Below are positions 1 through 9,078 of a DNA stretch of 44,505 nt, one piece after another. Every line of letters begins with the position of its first letter. Positions within the stretch are counted from its first letter, which is position 1. The stretch covers positions 1 to 44,505 of the forward strand of contig WQYR01000003.1 in the NCBI GenBank assembly GCA_009781145.1, given 5' to 3'. Below the pieces are notes generated by a model. It made no database searches. It saw only the letters and a program-made list of their open reading frames with translations, and was not told where the DNA came from. The translations under genes and the position numbers were made by a program. The DNA comes from Propionibacteriaceae bacterium (GTDB lineage Bacteria > Actinomycetota > Actinomycetes > Propionibacteriales > Propionibacteriaceae).

Positions 1-3000
1 CACGCACCTGCCGCCAACCCGCGATTCAGCCCTGACGGCACGAAGATCGCGTGGACATCGTTCATGAACGGGGAACCCGACGTCTATCTGCTGGCGGACG
101 GCGCGGTGCGACGCTTGACCTGGTTCGGTTCATCGTGCCTGGTGGTCGGCTGGGCGGACGACGAGCACGTCATGGTTGCCAGCGGTCATCAAGAGGTCTT
201 CTCGGGGTTGCGTCGCCTGTACCTGGTGGCGCTGGACGGCAGTGTCGAAAGACTGCCTCTAGGGCCCGCCATGGGTGGCGCCTGGGGGCCTGCAGGCCAA
301 CTGGCCGTGAACACACCCAACAACCGCGATTCGGCCTTCTGGAAGCGTTACAGAGGCGGCACTGCCAGTGCCCTTTGGGTGAATGGGCCAAACGGGTGGC
401 AAGAGGTGTTGCCCGACGAGCCTGCCGGCAAATACTCGCCAGGCTGGCTGGGCGACCGGTTGATCTTCACAGCCGACATGGACGGCGTCGGCCAGCTTTA
501 CTCGGTGGCCGCCGATGGCAGCGGTTTGGCCTGCCACACACACCACACCGCGGCGCTGGGCTACGTGAGGGATGCCCGCACCGACGGCAAGCGCATCGTC
601 TACCACGCCCACGGCGTCATCTACGTCATGGACGGCCTGGACGGTGGCGCCCGCCCGCTGAGCATCGATTTGGGGGTGACGTCGCCCGCGCCCGAGGACA
701 TTGAGCCCGTCAAGCTGGGGTCGGTCAGCGTCGATGCCACCGGCGCCGGGTCGATGGTCGAATGGCACGGCGGGGCCTACTTCCTCACCCATCGGGCGGG
801 GCCGGCCCGGGCGCTGGCGGTTGACGACTCCGTACGGGCGCGGGTGCCGGCAGTCCTTGGGAAGACGGGCAAAGGTGTGGTCGTCACCGACGCCGATGGG
901 GCGGACGCTTTGGAGATCGTGTCGCTCGACGGTGGCGGCGAGCACCGCCGCCTTGCCGGTGGTCGGCTGGGCCGCGTGCTCGAGTTGGCGCCCTCGCCGG
1001 ACGGCACCAAAGTGGCGCTGGCCAGCCACGACGGCCGCGTCATCGTCGTAGACGTTTCCGACGGTGCGCTGCTGGTCGTGGGGCAAAGCGAGCAGGGTGA
1101 GGCGTCCGACCTGACCTGGGCGCCGGATTCCCGGTACCTGGTGTGGCGGTTGGAAGTCGGTTCGACCGGTAGCCCGCGCAGCCAGCTGCAATGCACGAAT
1201 GTGGCGGAGGGCGGCACCGTTGCCTTGACGTCGGGAACCTTCGACGACTTCAGCCCGGCCTTCACCCTTGACGGCAAACACCTGGCCTGGTTGTCGCGGC
1301 GGAACTTTGACCCGGCCGAGAGCGCCCACAGCTTCGCTTTGACGTTCAATTCGGGTGACCGTGTGCTGGTGGCGTCCCTGCGGGCCGCCGATTCGCTGCC
1401 CTTCGGGCTGAGCCCGGACGGTTGGGCGCTGGCCGAGGATGAATCAACCGATAAGGATGGCGGCGAGAAGGGCAAGAAACCGGAACGCGAGGCGCTGATC
1501 ATTGAAGCTGACGAGTTGGAGGCTCGCGCCGTCGTCCTGCCCGTCCCGGCGGGCAATTACCGAAGCCTTGCGGCGGTGAAGGAAGGCCTCGCCTGGTTGA
1601 GTGCGCCTGATCGTGGTGGCGAGCTCGGCTCAACCTGGCAGGGTGCCGGGCAGGCGCCGGCTAGTGCGGTTCAGCGGTATTCCTTCACGTCCCGCAAGTC
1701 GGAGTGTCTGGACGAAAAGGCCGACAGCATCGCCGTCAGCGGCGATGGGGCCTATGTCGCGGTCACCCACAAAGACGAATTGACCGTGCTGCCGACTGAT
1801 CGCAAGCTGGATGACGATGATGATGCCCGCGTGCATGTTGACCTGGGACGGTTGCGCCGCCGAGTCGATCTGCGGGCGCAGTGGCGCCAGATGTTCGAGG
1901 AGAACGGGCGTTTGATGTCCGATCACTTCTGGCGTGAAGACATGAGTGGCGCCGACTGGCCAGGGGTTCTGGCGGACTACCGCCCGCTCATAGAGGCGGC
2001 AATGACGCCTTCGGATGTCTACGACATCCTCTACGAATGTGTGGCCGAGCTTGGCACCTCTCACGCGTACATCATTCCAGGCGACGACGAGGCGAGCCTG
2101 CCGACCGGACATCTGGGTGCCGAGTTCCAGGCGACCGAGACGGGTTTTGAGATCGTCCGCGTTCTGCCGGGGGAGAGCAGTGACCCCAGAGCCTGGTCGC
2201 CGCTGCGGGCGGCTGGTGTGGCGGCTCAGGCCGGCGATGTGATCACGGCGGTGGACGGCCGTCCGACTGCCGGAGCGGTAGCCATCGGCGCGTTGTTGGA
2301 AGGCGCCGCAGGCAAGCCGACGGAGCTGACGCTGCGTCGCGGCGATGCCGTGCGGCGGGTGGTCGTCACGCCACTGAAGTCGGAGGCCGGCTTGCGCTAC
2401 CACGAGTGGGTAGCCGCGCGGGCGGCACATGTCGCGGAAGCCTCCGGTGGGCGCCTGGGCTACGTCCATGTGCCAGACATGGACGCCGTCGGCTGGGCGC
2501 AGTTGGAGCGTCGCCTGGGCGAGGCGAGCGCCTGTGAAGGCCTGCTGGCCGACATGCGCTACAACCGGGGCGGCTACACATCGCAGCTTGTTATCAACCG
2601 TCTTACCCAGAAGGTGATCGGTTGGGAGATGGGTCGCCACTTCGCCCGCCCTGACACCTACCCGTCCCAGGGTATGCGCGGCCCGGTCGTCGTTTTGGCC
2701 AACCAGTGGTCTGGTTCGGACGGCGACATCATCGCTGCCGTGTCGCAACTCCACGGTTTGACGGTGGTGGGCATGCGCACCTGGGGTGGCGTCATCGGCA
2801 TCGATGGACGCTACGATCTGGTGGACGGCACGACCGTGACGCAACCGCGCTATGCCTGCTGGTTCGACCGCTTTGGTTGGGCGATTGAGAACCACGGCAT
2901 CGACCCGGACGTTGAGGTGAAGCTCACGCCCGGCGATTGGGGGCACGAGGACGACCTACAACTGGACGTGGCCATCGAACTGGCTCTACGTCAGTTGGAT

Positions 3001-3069
3001 GAGAATCCAGCGGCGACACCGCCCGCGATGCCGCTAGGTCATGGAAAGCACTCGGTACCGTCGCCATAG
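1..3069 (+). CDS. Tricorn-type protease (S41 family), 5' end outside the window
   Basis: This is a large serine protease of the tricorn core type, which in Thermoplasma degrades oligopeptides released by the proteasome. The reading frame is open from base 1, and the first visible residues (NPRFSPDGTKIAW) are already a TolB/WD40-like propeller blade, so the true start lies upstream; the ATG at 64 is internal. The first ~600 residues are repeated propeller blades (SPDGTKVALASHDG, APDSRYLVW). A helical linker, a PDZ domain (about bases 2110-2370) and an S41 catalytic domain follow. The tricorn catalytic tetrad is recognisable: Ser-His in GTSHAY (about base 2055), nucleophilic Ser in SGSDGD (about 2710-2720) and Glu in ENHGIDPD (about 2887). 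The acidic stretch DDDDD near base 1810 separates propellers from protease. No signal peptide can be judged. The stop overlaps the 3' end of the convergent M1 peptidase gene by 36 bp. Confidence 0.93.
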   Translation, partial: HAPAANPRFSPDGTKIAWTSFMNGEPDVYLLADGAVRRLTWFGSSCLVVGWADDEHVMVASGHQEVFSGLRRLYLVALDGSVERLPLGPAMGGAWGPAGQLAVNTPNNRDSAFWKRYRGGTASALWVNGPNGWQEVLPDEPAGKYSPGWLGDRLIFTADMDGVGQLYSVAADGSGLACHTHHTAALGYVRDARTDGKRIVYHAHGVIYVMDGLDGGARPLSIDLGVTSPAPEDIEPVKLGSVSVDATGAGSMVEWHGGAYFLTHRAGPARALAVDDSVRARVPAVLGKTGKGVVVTDADGADALEIVSLDGGGEHRRLAGGRLGRVLELAPSPDGTKVALASHDGRVIVVDVSDGALLVVGQSEQGEASDLTWAPDSRYLVWRLEVGSTGSPRSQLQCTNVAEGGTVALTSGTFDDFSPAFTLDGKHLAWLSRRNFDPAESAHSFALTFNSGDRVLVASLRAADSLPFGLSPDGWALAEDESTDKDGGEKGKKPEREALIIEADELEARAVVLPVPAGNYRSLAAVKEGLAWLSAPDRGGELGSTWQGAGQAPASAVQRYSFTSRKSECLDEKADSIAVSGDGAYVAVTHKDELTVLPTDRKLDDDDDARVHVDLGRLRRRVDLRAQWRQMFEENGRLMSDHFWREDMSGADWPGVLADYRPLIEAAMTPSDVYDILYECVAELGTSHAYIIPGDDEASLPTGHLGAEFQATETGFEIVRVLPGESSDPRAWSPLRAAGVAAQAGDVITAVDGRPTAGAVAIGALLEGAAGKPTELTLRRGDAVRRVVVTPLKSEAGLRYHEWVAARAAHVAEASGGRLGYVHVPDMDAVGWAQLERRLGEASACEGLLADMRYNRGGYTSQLVINRLTQKVIGWEMGRHFARPDTYPSQGMRGPVVVLANQWSGSDGDIIAAVSQLHGLTVVGMRTWGGVIGIDGRYDLVDGTTVTQPRYACWFDRFGWAIENHGIDPDVEVKLTPGDWGHEDDLQLDVAIELALRQLDENPAATPPAMPLGHGKHSVPSP

Positions 3070-6000
3070 CGCAAGCACCGCCAGCGCCGTGATCAGCATT
3101 GTGACCGCCCAGGCCCCAGAACTATTGGTGGCCGGAGAGCCGCCGGTTTCGACCGTCACCGAGGTGCCTCCGTTGGCGGGCGGTTGCGCCGCCGGCACTG
3201 TGAAGGCCGCCTGCATGGCCAGGGTGGTGGCGGTGGCCACAAAGGTGTGCGTGCCGGCCGGCGTGTCCGCTGGGATCACCCACGTGAACTGGACCTGACC
3301 GTTGGTATCCGCGATCTGTGTGCCCAGGCTGAGCGGGAAGGAATGCATTGATCCCTGCACCGACTCGCCGGGATGGAAGCCGGATGCGATACCGGTCACC
3401 GTCCAGCCGATTTGCGCGGTCGTTATCGGCGCCCCGTCGTGGGACACTGAAGCCGAACCAACACCCGCCTGCGTGACAGTCAGCGTTTTCTGTAGCCCCG
3501 CAACCTGGACGGTGACTGTCGCCGTCCGCGGCAGGCCGGTCGGGTTGGCGTCAGCGGTCAGTGTGATGGTGGTGCCGACGACGGAAACCGTCAGCCAGGT
3601 CTGGTTGCTGGACGCGGTCAAGCCGGTCTGATTCGTCGTCACAGCCACGGTTGTGTTTGACGTGCCGGCCGGAGCGGGCCAGGCGGTCATGTCGAGGCTG
3701 AGCGTCGGCGTCACCACGATGGTGAAGTGGTTGACAGACTGACCCGAGTAGTTGCCAATGCCGGTGATTGTGACCGTGGCCTGCCCAGGGTTTGTGTTGT
3801 CGGTGTAGGCGACGGTGAAGTCGCTGCCTTGGACGAGGGCTTGACCGCCGACCGTCACGACGACTGTTGGAGTCAGGGGCCCGCCGGTGTAGTCCATCGA
3901 CGCAACAAGGGTAACGTTGGCGCCCGCCAGGCTTTGCGGCACAACCGTCAGCGTGTACGAGGCTGAGGCGGCCGCCCATTGGCCGGGCACGGCAGCGGCA
4001 ACCACGGTGATGCTGACCGAGCCGGTTGCCAGGATGGTCACCTGGCCGGCTGAGTCGACACTGGCCACGGCCGGGTTGGTGCTGGTGAAGCTGAGTGCGC
4101 CACCACCAACATGGGTCAACTGGTTGGTGAACGGCGGGTCGCCAAAGGTCTTGGTGACGTCGGTCGAATCGAAGGTCAGCACTTGGTCTGGGACCGGTGG
4201 CGCGCTACCTGTGATGGTGAAGGTGGTCGTACCAGTCGAGCCGGCATAGTTGCCGGTGCCGGTGATATTGACGGTGGCGGTCCCGACGTTAACGTTGTTG
4301 GTATATGACACGGTGTAGTCCGTCGTCGGAACGGGAGTTGTGCCGTCGCGTGCGACCACTGGCGGGGTGATGGGCGCGCCGGTGTAGGCGTGGTCAGGTA
4401 GCGCGTCGATGTTGAACGTGATGACCCGCGGCGAAATCGTGAACTGCTGGGTTATTGTTCCGGTGTAGTTGCCAGCCCCGGTGATGGTAACGGTGGCAGT
4501 GCCGGCATTGGTGTTGTTGTAGTAGGTAACCGTGTAGTCCTGGCTCTGAACCAGGGCAATTCCGCCCAGGCTGACGGTAACCGTCGGCGTCAGGGCGGCG
4601 CCTGTGTAGGCCGCCGGCCCGGACACCGTCACAGTTGCCGATGACAGGTCTATGAGATTGACCGTCACGCTGACACTTGCCGTCCGAGTGACGCCGCCCT
4701 CGGTGTAGCTGATGGTGACGCTCTGGTTGCCCGGCGTGGCCATGATTGTGCCGGCGGCCGGGTCGGTCGTGACGCTGGCGGTTACGTCGGCGGTCGTTGC
4801 GTTCGAATAGGTGGCCGTCACAACCATGCCGGTCAGGTTCAGAGCGTCGCCCGCCATGTAGGTGGTCTTTGCCGGCTGGGTCGTCACACTGATGGACGAC
4901 AACGATGGCGCTGGCAGATAGGACAGCGGGGCCGGCCAAGACGGTGGCTTGCCCGCGGTGAAGAGGTAGTCGTTGGCCCACTGGGTCAGGTCAGTTCCAC
5001 TGACAGACTCCGCCAGGGCGATGAAGTCCTGAGTGGACGCATTGCCACCGGCATTCTGGGTGAACCAGGCATACATCACCTGCTGCATCAGGTCTGGCCC
5101 GATGCCTTGGCGAAGCGCAGCCAGGGCCAGCGCCCCACCGTCGTAGTTCCAGTTGCCGAACATCTGGGACTGGGTTGTCATGCCGGCCGGCGCGACGGAC
5201 CACAACGAGTTCGTGTCTGGCAGGTTGTAGACGTTCATGGCCTGGTCGTTCACGCTGGCGCCGCCATGGTCTTCGTTCCACAGCCACGGCATGTAGGTTG
5301 CGAAGCCTTCGGCCAGCCAAAGATCGGACCAATCCGCCACCGAGACGGAGTTACCGCCCCACTGGTGGGCGAACTCGTGGATGTAGGTCGAGTCACCCCA
5401 GTCGGCGGTGTAGAAGGGTTTGCCGTAAACCTCCAGCGCGTAGGACACGGCAATCGGCTTCATGACGTAGCCGGCGACTGCCGGCTGGTATGGGCCGAAG
5501 TAGTTTTCGCCCCAGTCGAGCAATTGCTTTGTCAGGTCGATGTAGTGCGCCGGGACCTGCCCACCGTTGGTCAGCGCCGGGTCGGTGTAGGCGCCGATCG
5601 GCACGACCGTGCCACCTGGTGTGGTGTGGGTGTCGGTGTCGGCCTGGTATTTGCCGATGGCGGCGATGGTGAACGAGCTGGGCACCGCGTCAGGCTCGTC
5701 CCAGGTCCAGCGCGTCTGGTCCGCACCGACAGCCGTCGTGGAAACCAGGGAACCTATGGCGACGGCACTGAACTCGTTTGGAGCGGTCAGGCTGGTGGTG
5801 TAGGAAGCCTTGTCCGCCGGTGTGGCGTTGACCGGGTACCAGGCGAAAGCGCCGACCGGTTCGCCCAGACCCACGCCGCCACCGTCTGCCGGGTAGTTCG
5901 TCCCCCCGACGGAGAAGGCCCGGTTGGGTAGCCAGCCCACAGCGAAGTTGGACGAGCCGGCGAAGCTGAACTGCTGCGGCTGCCCGGAGTAGGACACGGC

Positions 6001-7989
6001 AACTGTGAAATCACCAGTCACCGCATGGGTTGGGGTCACCACCAGCTTGTACATGTTGGTCGCAGCGTCCTGAATGCGGGCGAAACTGGCAGAGGTGCCG
6101 TCGACCGTCACGCTGCTGACTGTCAGCCCAAGTAGGTCAAGTCCGAAAGAACACAGCGGCGCCCCGGTGACGGTGGCATTGATGGTGGTTGTGGCATCGA
6201 TCGTGGCCGGAGTGCCACCTACCGGTGGGTTGTAGGTCAGGTCGATGCTGTAGTGAGTCGCGTCGTAACCGCCGTTGCCCGACCACGGCACCAGCGAGTC
6301 ATTGCTGGTCAGGGAGCCGTTGACGCCGACACAGGCCGGTGCTGCCGTGTACTGATAGGCGCCGATATCAAAGGCGCCGGTCGCGGGCCGGGCCACCCCA
6401 TCGAAGTCGGTCGGTACGTCGGCGTGAAGATTCGCGCCCTGGCCGATGGCAGCAGTCGCCGCTGACGTCAGGTGGAAATCTCCGCCGGCGGCGTCGACAA
6501 ACAGGGACGGGTCGAGCCCGCTTGCGACCGACTGGCCACCCGCGAGGTTGTTTTGCTTGACAATCGTGCTGCTCAGCTGCTGGTTGCTGGTCCCGTAGTC
6601 TGGTTCGATGGCGAACCGGAAAATGTTGTTGACGATCTCGCCGTTTTGGGTCGGTTGTGGTGCCGGATAGCCTGCGGGGATCTGGACGTCCGAGACGCGC
6701 AGGCTGATGCTGTTGTAGTAGTAGGAGTCGGTGTTCCAAACCGTGTTATTATACACCTTGAACCCTGTGGCGCCCCGCAGCACAATGCCAGTGTCCGCGC
6801 TGGTGGATTTGATGACATTGTTGGCGATGATGCCGCCGCGGTGCTCAAACGACGTATCGCCGTACCGGAAGTATTGGTAGCCCGTTGACCCATCGCCGAA
6901 AGAGATTCCGATGTCCGAATTGATCACCACGTTGTTTTCGAACACGGAATCGATCGAATTACCTTTGAAGAACATGGCGTAGGCGACTGAGCCGCTGGCG
7001 TACCGGATGTTCTCAGCCACGTTGTTTCGCACAACCCAGCCCTTGGCGGCAACACCGTCGATGCCCTCGATGACGCTGCGCACGCCATTGGTATCGAAAC
7101 CGATGTGGCAGTTCTCGATGAGGCCGTAGTCGGAGTACTGGTCGGTGCCCTCCACGCCCCATTCGCCGGCCGATATCTTGAAGGCGGCCTCCCCGTTGTT
7201 CCACCCCACGATATTGTCGGCGTGGAAATACTGTGAGCCGTTTGCTACCTGAATGGCGTGATAGTAAGTGTCGCGCAGTGTCAGGTTCTTGACGGTGACG
7301 TAGCTGGACGCGTTGATGTAAATGTTGTGGAGGATGCCGCCGTTCATACCTTCGCCGCGAATGATCGTGTCGGCTGGGTTGCTCGTCTCGCCCTGGATGG
7401 TGATGTTGTTCTTGCCGGCAAGCTCAATGGTCTGCGACTCCTGATAGTCGCCCTTCGCCAAGGTGATGACGACGCCCTGCGGCGGCGCATTGTTTATCTG
7501 GGTTTGCAAATCAGCGAGGTTGGTGACGGTGACCTGTTGGACGACGCCAGGCTGTGGGCCGGTGGTCGCATCGACCACGTTGGACATGGTGGACGTCGAC
7601 CCGTCCGTGGCGATCGTCTTGCCGGCGAAGTAGTACCTCACACCATCGGACAGATTGTTGACATAGAGCATCTCGGCGTCACCCGCCGGCTGCGGGGCGA
7701 TCGTCATGTCGGCTTGGGTCGCCGCGTCGAAGTTCGCCGTGGTGATGGGGCTGGTGGAGTAGCGGACGTCGTAGGCTTTGGCCCGGCCGGTGCTTGTGGA
7801 GGCGTTGTCGTAAGGCGCAACCCAGTTCAATACCACGGTGTGGATGTTCGTCCCCTCGGCGGCGACAGACAGCGCCAGGGGCGCTGGGACGGCGTGAGCC
7901 GGTGGGTTGAACAGGGTTAGACCCCCCACAGCCAGGGCGAACGCCGCCAGCAAGCTGCTGGTATGCCGAAAACTAGAACCGCGTGTCAT
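3034..7989 (-). CDS. Giant secreted M1 metallopeptidase with beta-helix and Ig-like/BACON-like repeats
   Basis: This 1651-residue protein is exported and probably membrane-anchored. I place the start at 7989 because GAGGGG lies just upstream and a clean signal peptide follows (MTRGSSFRHTSSLLAAFALA, cleavage near AHA at residue 33). A start 20 codons earlier is open but has no ribosome site. The order is: FN3-like region (~35-145), right-handed parallel beta-helix (~150-520, with many N-rich turns), then an M1 aminopeptidase fold (~555-1035). Its zinc motif is complete: H871-E872-F-A-H875, then E894 in LAEGFATY with the canonical 18-residue spacing. YALEVYGKP is the exopeptidase (GxMEN-equivalent) loop. 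Next come a Big-type Ig domain, three MBG-like repeats (e.g. YTGAALTPTV), a Big_2-like domain, a BACON-like domain (~1400-1480) and another Ig-like domain. One membrane helix and RRYR end the chain; there is no LPXTG motif. Active peptidase is well supported; the beta-helix ligand is unknown. Confidence 0.92.
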   Translation of the reverse strand: MTRGSSFRHTSSLLAAFALAVGGLTLFNPPAHAVPAPLALSVAAEGTNIHTVVLNWVAPYDNASTSTGRAKAYDVRYSTSPITTANFDAATQADMTIAPQPAGDAEMLYVNNLSDGVRYYFAGKTIATDGSTSTMSNVVDATTGPQPGVVQQVTVTNLADLQTQINNAPPQGVVITLAKGDYQESQTIELAGKNNITIQGETSNPADTIIRGEGMNGGILHNIYINASSYVTVKNLTLRDTYYHAIQVANGSQYFHADNIVGWNNGEAAFKISAGEWGVEGTDQYSDYGLIENCHIGFDTNGVRSVIEGIDGVAAKGWVVRNNVAENIRYASGSVAYAMFFKGNSIDSVFENNVVINSDIGISFGDGSTGYQYFRYGDTSFEHRGGIIANNVIKSTSADTGIVLRGATGFKVYNNTVWNTDSYYYNSISLRVSDVQIPAGYPAPQPTQNGEIVNNIFRFAIEPDYGTSNQQLSSTIVKQNNLAGGQSVASGLDPSLFVDAAGGDFHLTSAATAAIGQGANLHADVPTDFDGVARPATGAFDIGAYQYTAAPACVGVNGSLTSNDSLVPWSGNGGYDATHYSIDLTYNPPVGGTPATIDATTTINATVTGAPLCSFGLDLLGLTVSSVTVDGTSASFARIQDAATNMYKLVVTPTHAVTGDFTVAVSYSGQPQQFSFAGSSNFAVGWLPNRAFSVGGTNYPADGGGVGLGEPVGAFAWYPVNATPADKASYTTSLTAPNEFSAVAIGSLVSTTAVGADQTRWTWDEPDAVPSSFTIAAIGKYQADTDTHTTPGGTVVPIGAYTDPALTNGGQVPAHYIDLTKQLLDWGENYFGPYQPAVAGYVMKPIAVSYALEVYGKPFYTADWGDSTYIHEFAHQWGGNSVSVADWSDLWLAEGFATYMPWLWNEDHGGASVNDQAMNVYNLPDTNSLWSVAPAGMTTQSQMFGNWNYDGGALALAALRQGIGPDLMQQVMYAWFTQNAGGNASTQDFIALAESVSGTDLTQWANDYLFTAGKPPSWPAPLSYLPAPSLSSISVTTQPAKTTYMAGDALNLTGMVVTATYSNATTADVTASVTTDPAAGTIMATPGNQSVTISYTEGGVTRTASVSVTVNLIDLSSATVTVSGPAAYTGAALTPTVTVSLGGIALVQSQDYTVTYYNNTNAGTATVTITGAGNYTGTITQQFTISPRVITFNIDALPDHAYTGAPITPPVVARDGTTPVPTTDYTVSYTNNVNVGTATVNITGTGNYAGSTGTTTFTITGSAPPVPDQVLTFDSTDVTKTFGDPPFTNQLTHVGGGALSFTSTNPAVASVDSAGQVTILATGSVSITVVAAAVPGQWAAASASYTLTVVPQSLAGANVTLVASMDYTGGPLTPTVVVTVGGQALVQGSDFTVAYTDNTNPGQATVTITGIGNYSGQSVNHFTIVVTPTLSLDMTAWPAPAGTSNTTVAVTTNQTGLTASSNQTWLTVSVVGTTITLTADANPTGLPRTATVTVQVAGLQKTLTVTQAGVGSASVSHDGAPITTAQIGWTVTGIASGFHPGESVQGSMHSFPLSLGTQIADTNGQVQFTWVIPADTPAGTHTFVATATTLAMQAAFTVPAAQPPANGGTSVTVETGGSPATNSSGAWAVTMLITALAVLALWRRYRVLSMT

Positions 7990-8210
7990 GAAGTCCCCTC
8001 GTCCCTGCAAAAGTCGGCCTACATGGTCTGTGCTGGTGAGGCGAAACACCCCCAGCTTGATTCATCATAGTTCAAACACAGAGTTCCGTACCATCGTGTA
8101 TTCAAGCATGTTGTTTCGGTGTTCGTCCTCGGCGTGGTGATTAGCTCGCTCTGACCTGCTTTCGCTAACATTTTTTGCTGAACTTGCCCGATGATCCGAG
8201 AGGGAACCGC

Positions 8211-9065
8211 ATGGCCGAGAAACCAGGCAAGCGTCGCCGAGGCGACCGCTACGACGCCACATATGTGCCAGGGGTGCATGATCTGACAGGAATCATGCCC
8301 TTTTTGATGCGCGGGCGAAACGAATCAGTCGCCTACATCCCCATTGACGTCGATGCTGAGCCACTGCTGGCATACATCGCCGAGCACAAGGGAACCGACA
8401 AAGAAATCACGATGTTCCAGGCCGTCTTGCTGGCCTTCACCAAGACCCTGCGCGAGCGTCCCACCCTGAACCGTTACATCATCGGTCGGCGGTTATACCA
8501 GCGTCGTAACGTCGTCTTCTCATTTATTGCCCGCCGCCAGATGGCCGACGACGCCACCGAGACAAATGTGCTTGTCAACATAAAGCCGGACGATGATCGC
8601 ACCACCATCATCGCGAAGCTGAAGGGTGAAATCACCGTTGCCAAGTCGGACGAGCAGAAGCAGGACGACAAGGTGATCTCGGCGTTCATGAAGCTGCCGC
8701 GTTGGACGCTGCGGCTGGCCGTGACCGCGCTGGACGCCTGGGACTTTTTCGTCGACACGCCGGGGTTCCTTCGAGGCGTCGACCCACTTCGATGCAGCAT
8801 ATACGTGGCCAACCTGGGCAGCGTCGGCCTAAATAGTGCGCCGTACCATCACCTTTACGAGTGGGGCACCTGTTCGATTTTCGTGGCCATTGGCAAGCTC
8901 GGGCCACAGGTCGTCGTCGGGGAGGACGGGCAACCAGCCGTCCGCCAGATCCTGCCGTTGCGCGTAACCTTCGATGAGCGGATCGCCGACGGTTATTATG
9001 ACGCTCGTGCGCTGGAACTGGTGGAGGATGTCCTGGCTAACCCGTCCCTGCTGGACGGCATGTGA
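8211..9065 (+). CDS. Stand-alone 2-oxoacid dehydrogenase E2 (acyltransferase fold) homologue
   Basis: The 284-residue protein has the chloramphenicol-acetyltransferase-like fold of E2 catalytic domains but no lipoyl or E1/E3-binding domain, so it is not a normal pyruvate dehydrogenase subunit. It resembles free-standing family members with MPFLM near the N-terminus, a YHHLYEWG segment and a C-terminal DERxxDG motif. True E2 enzymes have an HRxxDG catalytic His there; here residues 254-261 read FDERIADG, with Glu in place of His and the Asp and Gly kept. Acyl transfer is therefore uncertain. The start at 8211 is chosen for the GAGAGGG ribosome site 6-7 nt upstream; a TTG 12 codons earlier is open but has none. 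The N-terminus is very basic (EKPGKRRRGDRYD). Neighbours give no pathway. The 222-bp gap to the divergent peptidase gene holds the promoters of both. Confidence 0.8.
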   Translation: MAEKPGKRRRGDRYDATYVPGVHDLTGIMPFLMRGRNESVAYIPIDVDAEPLLAYIAEHKGTDKEITMFQAVLLAFTKTLRERPTLNRYIIGRRLYQRRNVVFSFIARRQMADDATETNVLVNIKPDDDRTTIIAKLKGEITVAKSDEQKQDDKVISAFMKLPRWTLRLAVTALDAWDFFVDTPGFLRGVDPLRCSIYVANLGSVGLNSAPYHHLYEWGTCSIFVAIGKLGPQVVVGEDGQPAVRQILPLRVTFDERIADGYYDARALELVEDVLANPSLLDGM

Positions 9066-9078
9066 TTCCGGTTTTGTT

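Noticed and set aside
1630-2946. Minus-strand open frame of 438 codons inside the tricorn gene
   Set aside because: It is antisense to the catalytic half of tricorn; the composition is typical of shadow frames.
3034-3150. LPXTG sortase signal at the end of the M1 protein
   Set aside because: The C-terminus has a membrane helix and basic tail, but no LPXTG-like motif precedes it.
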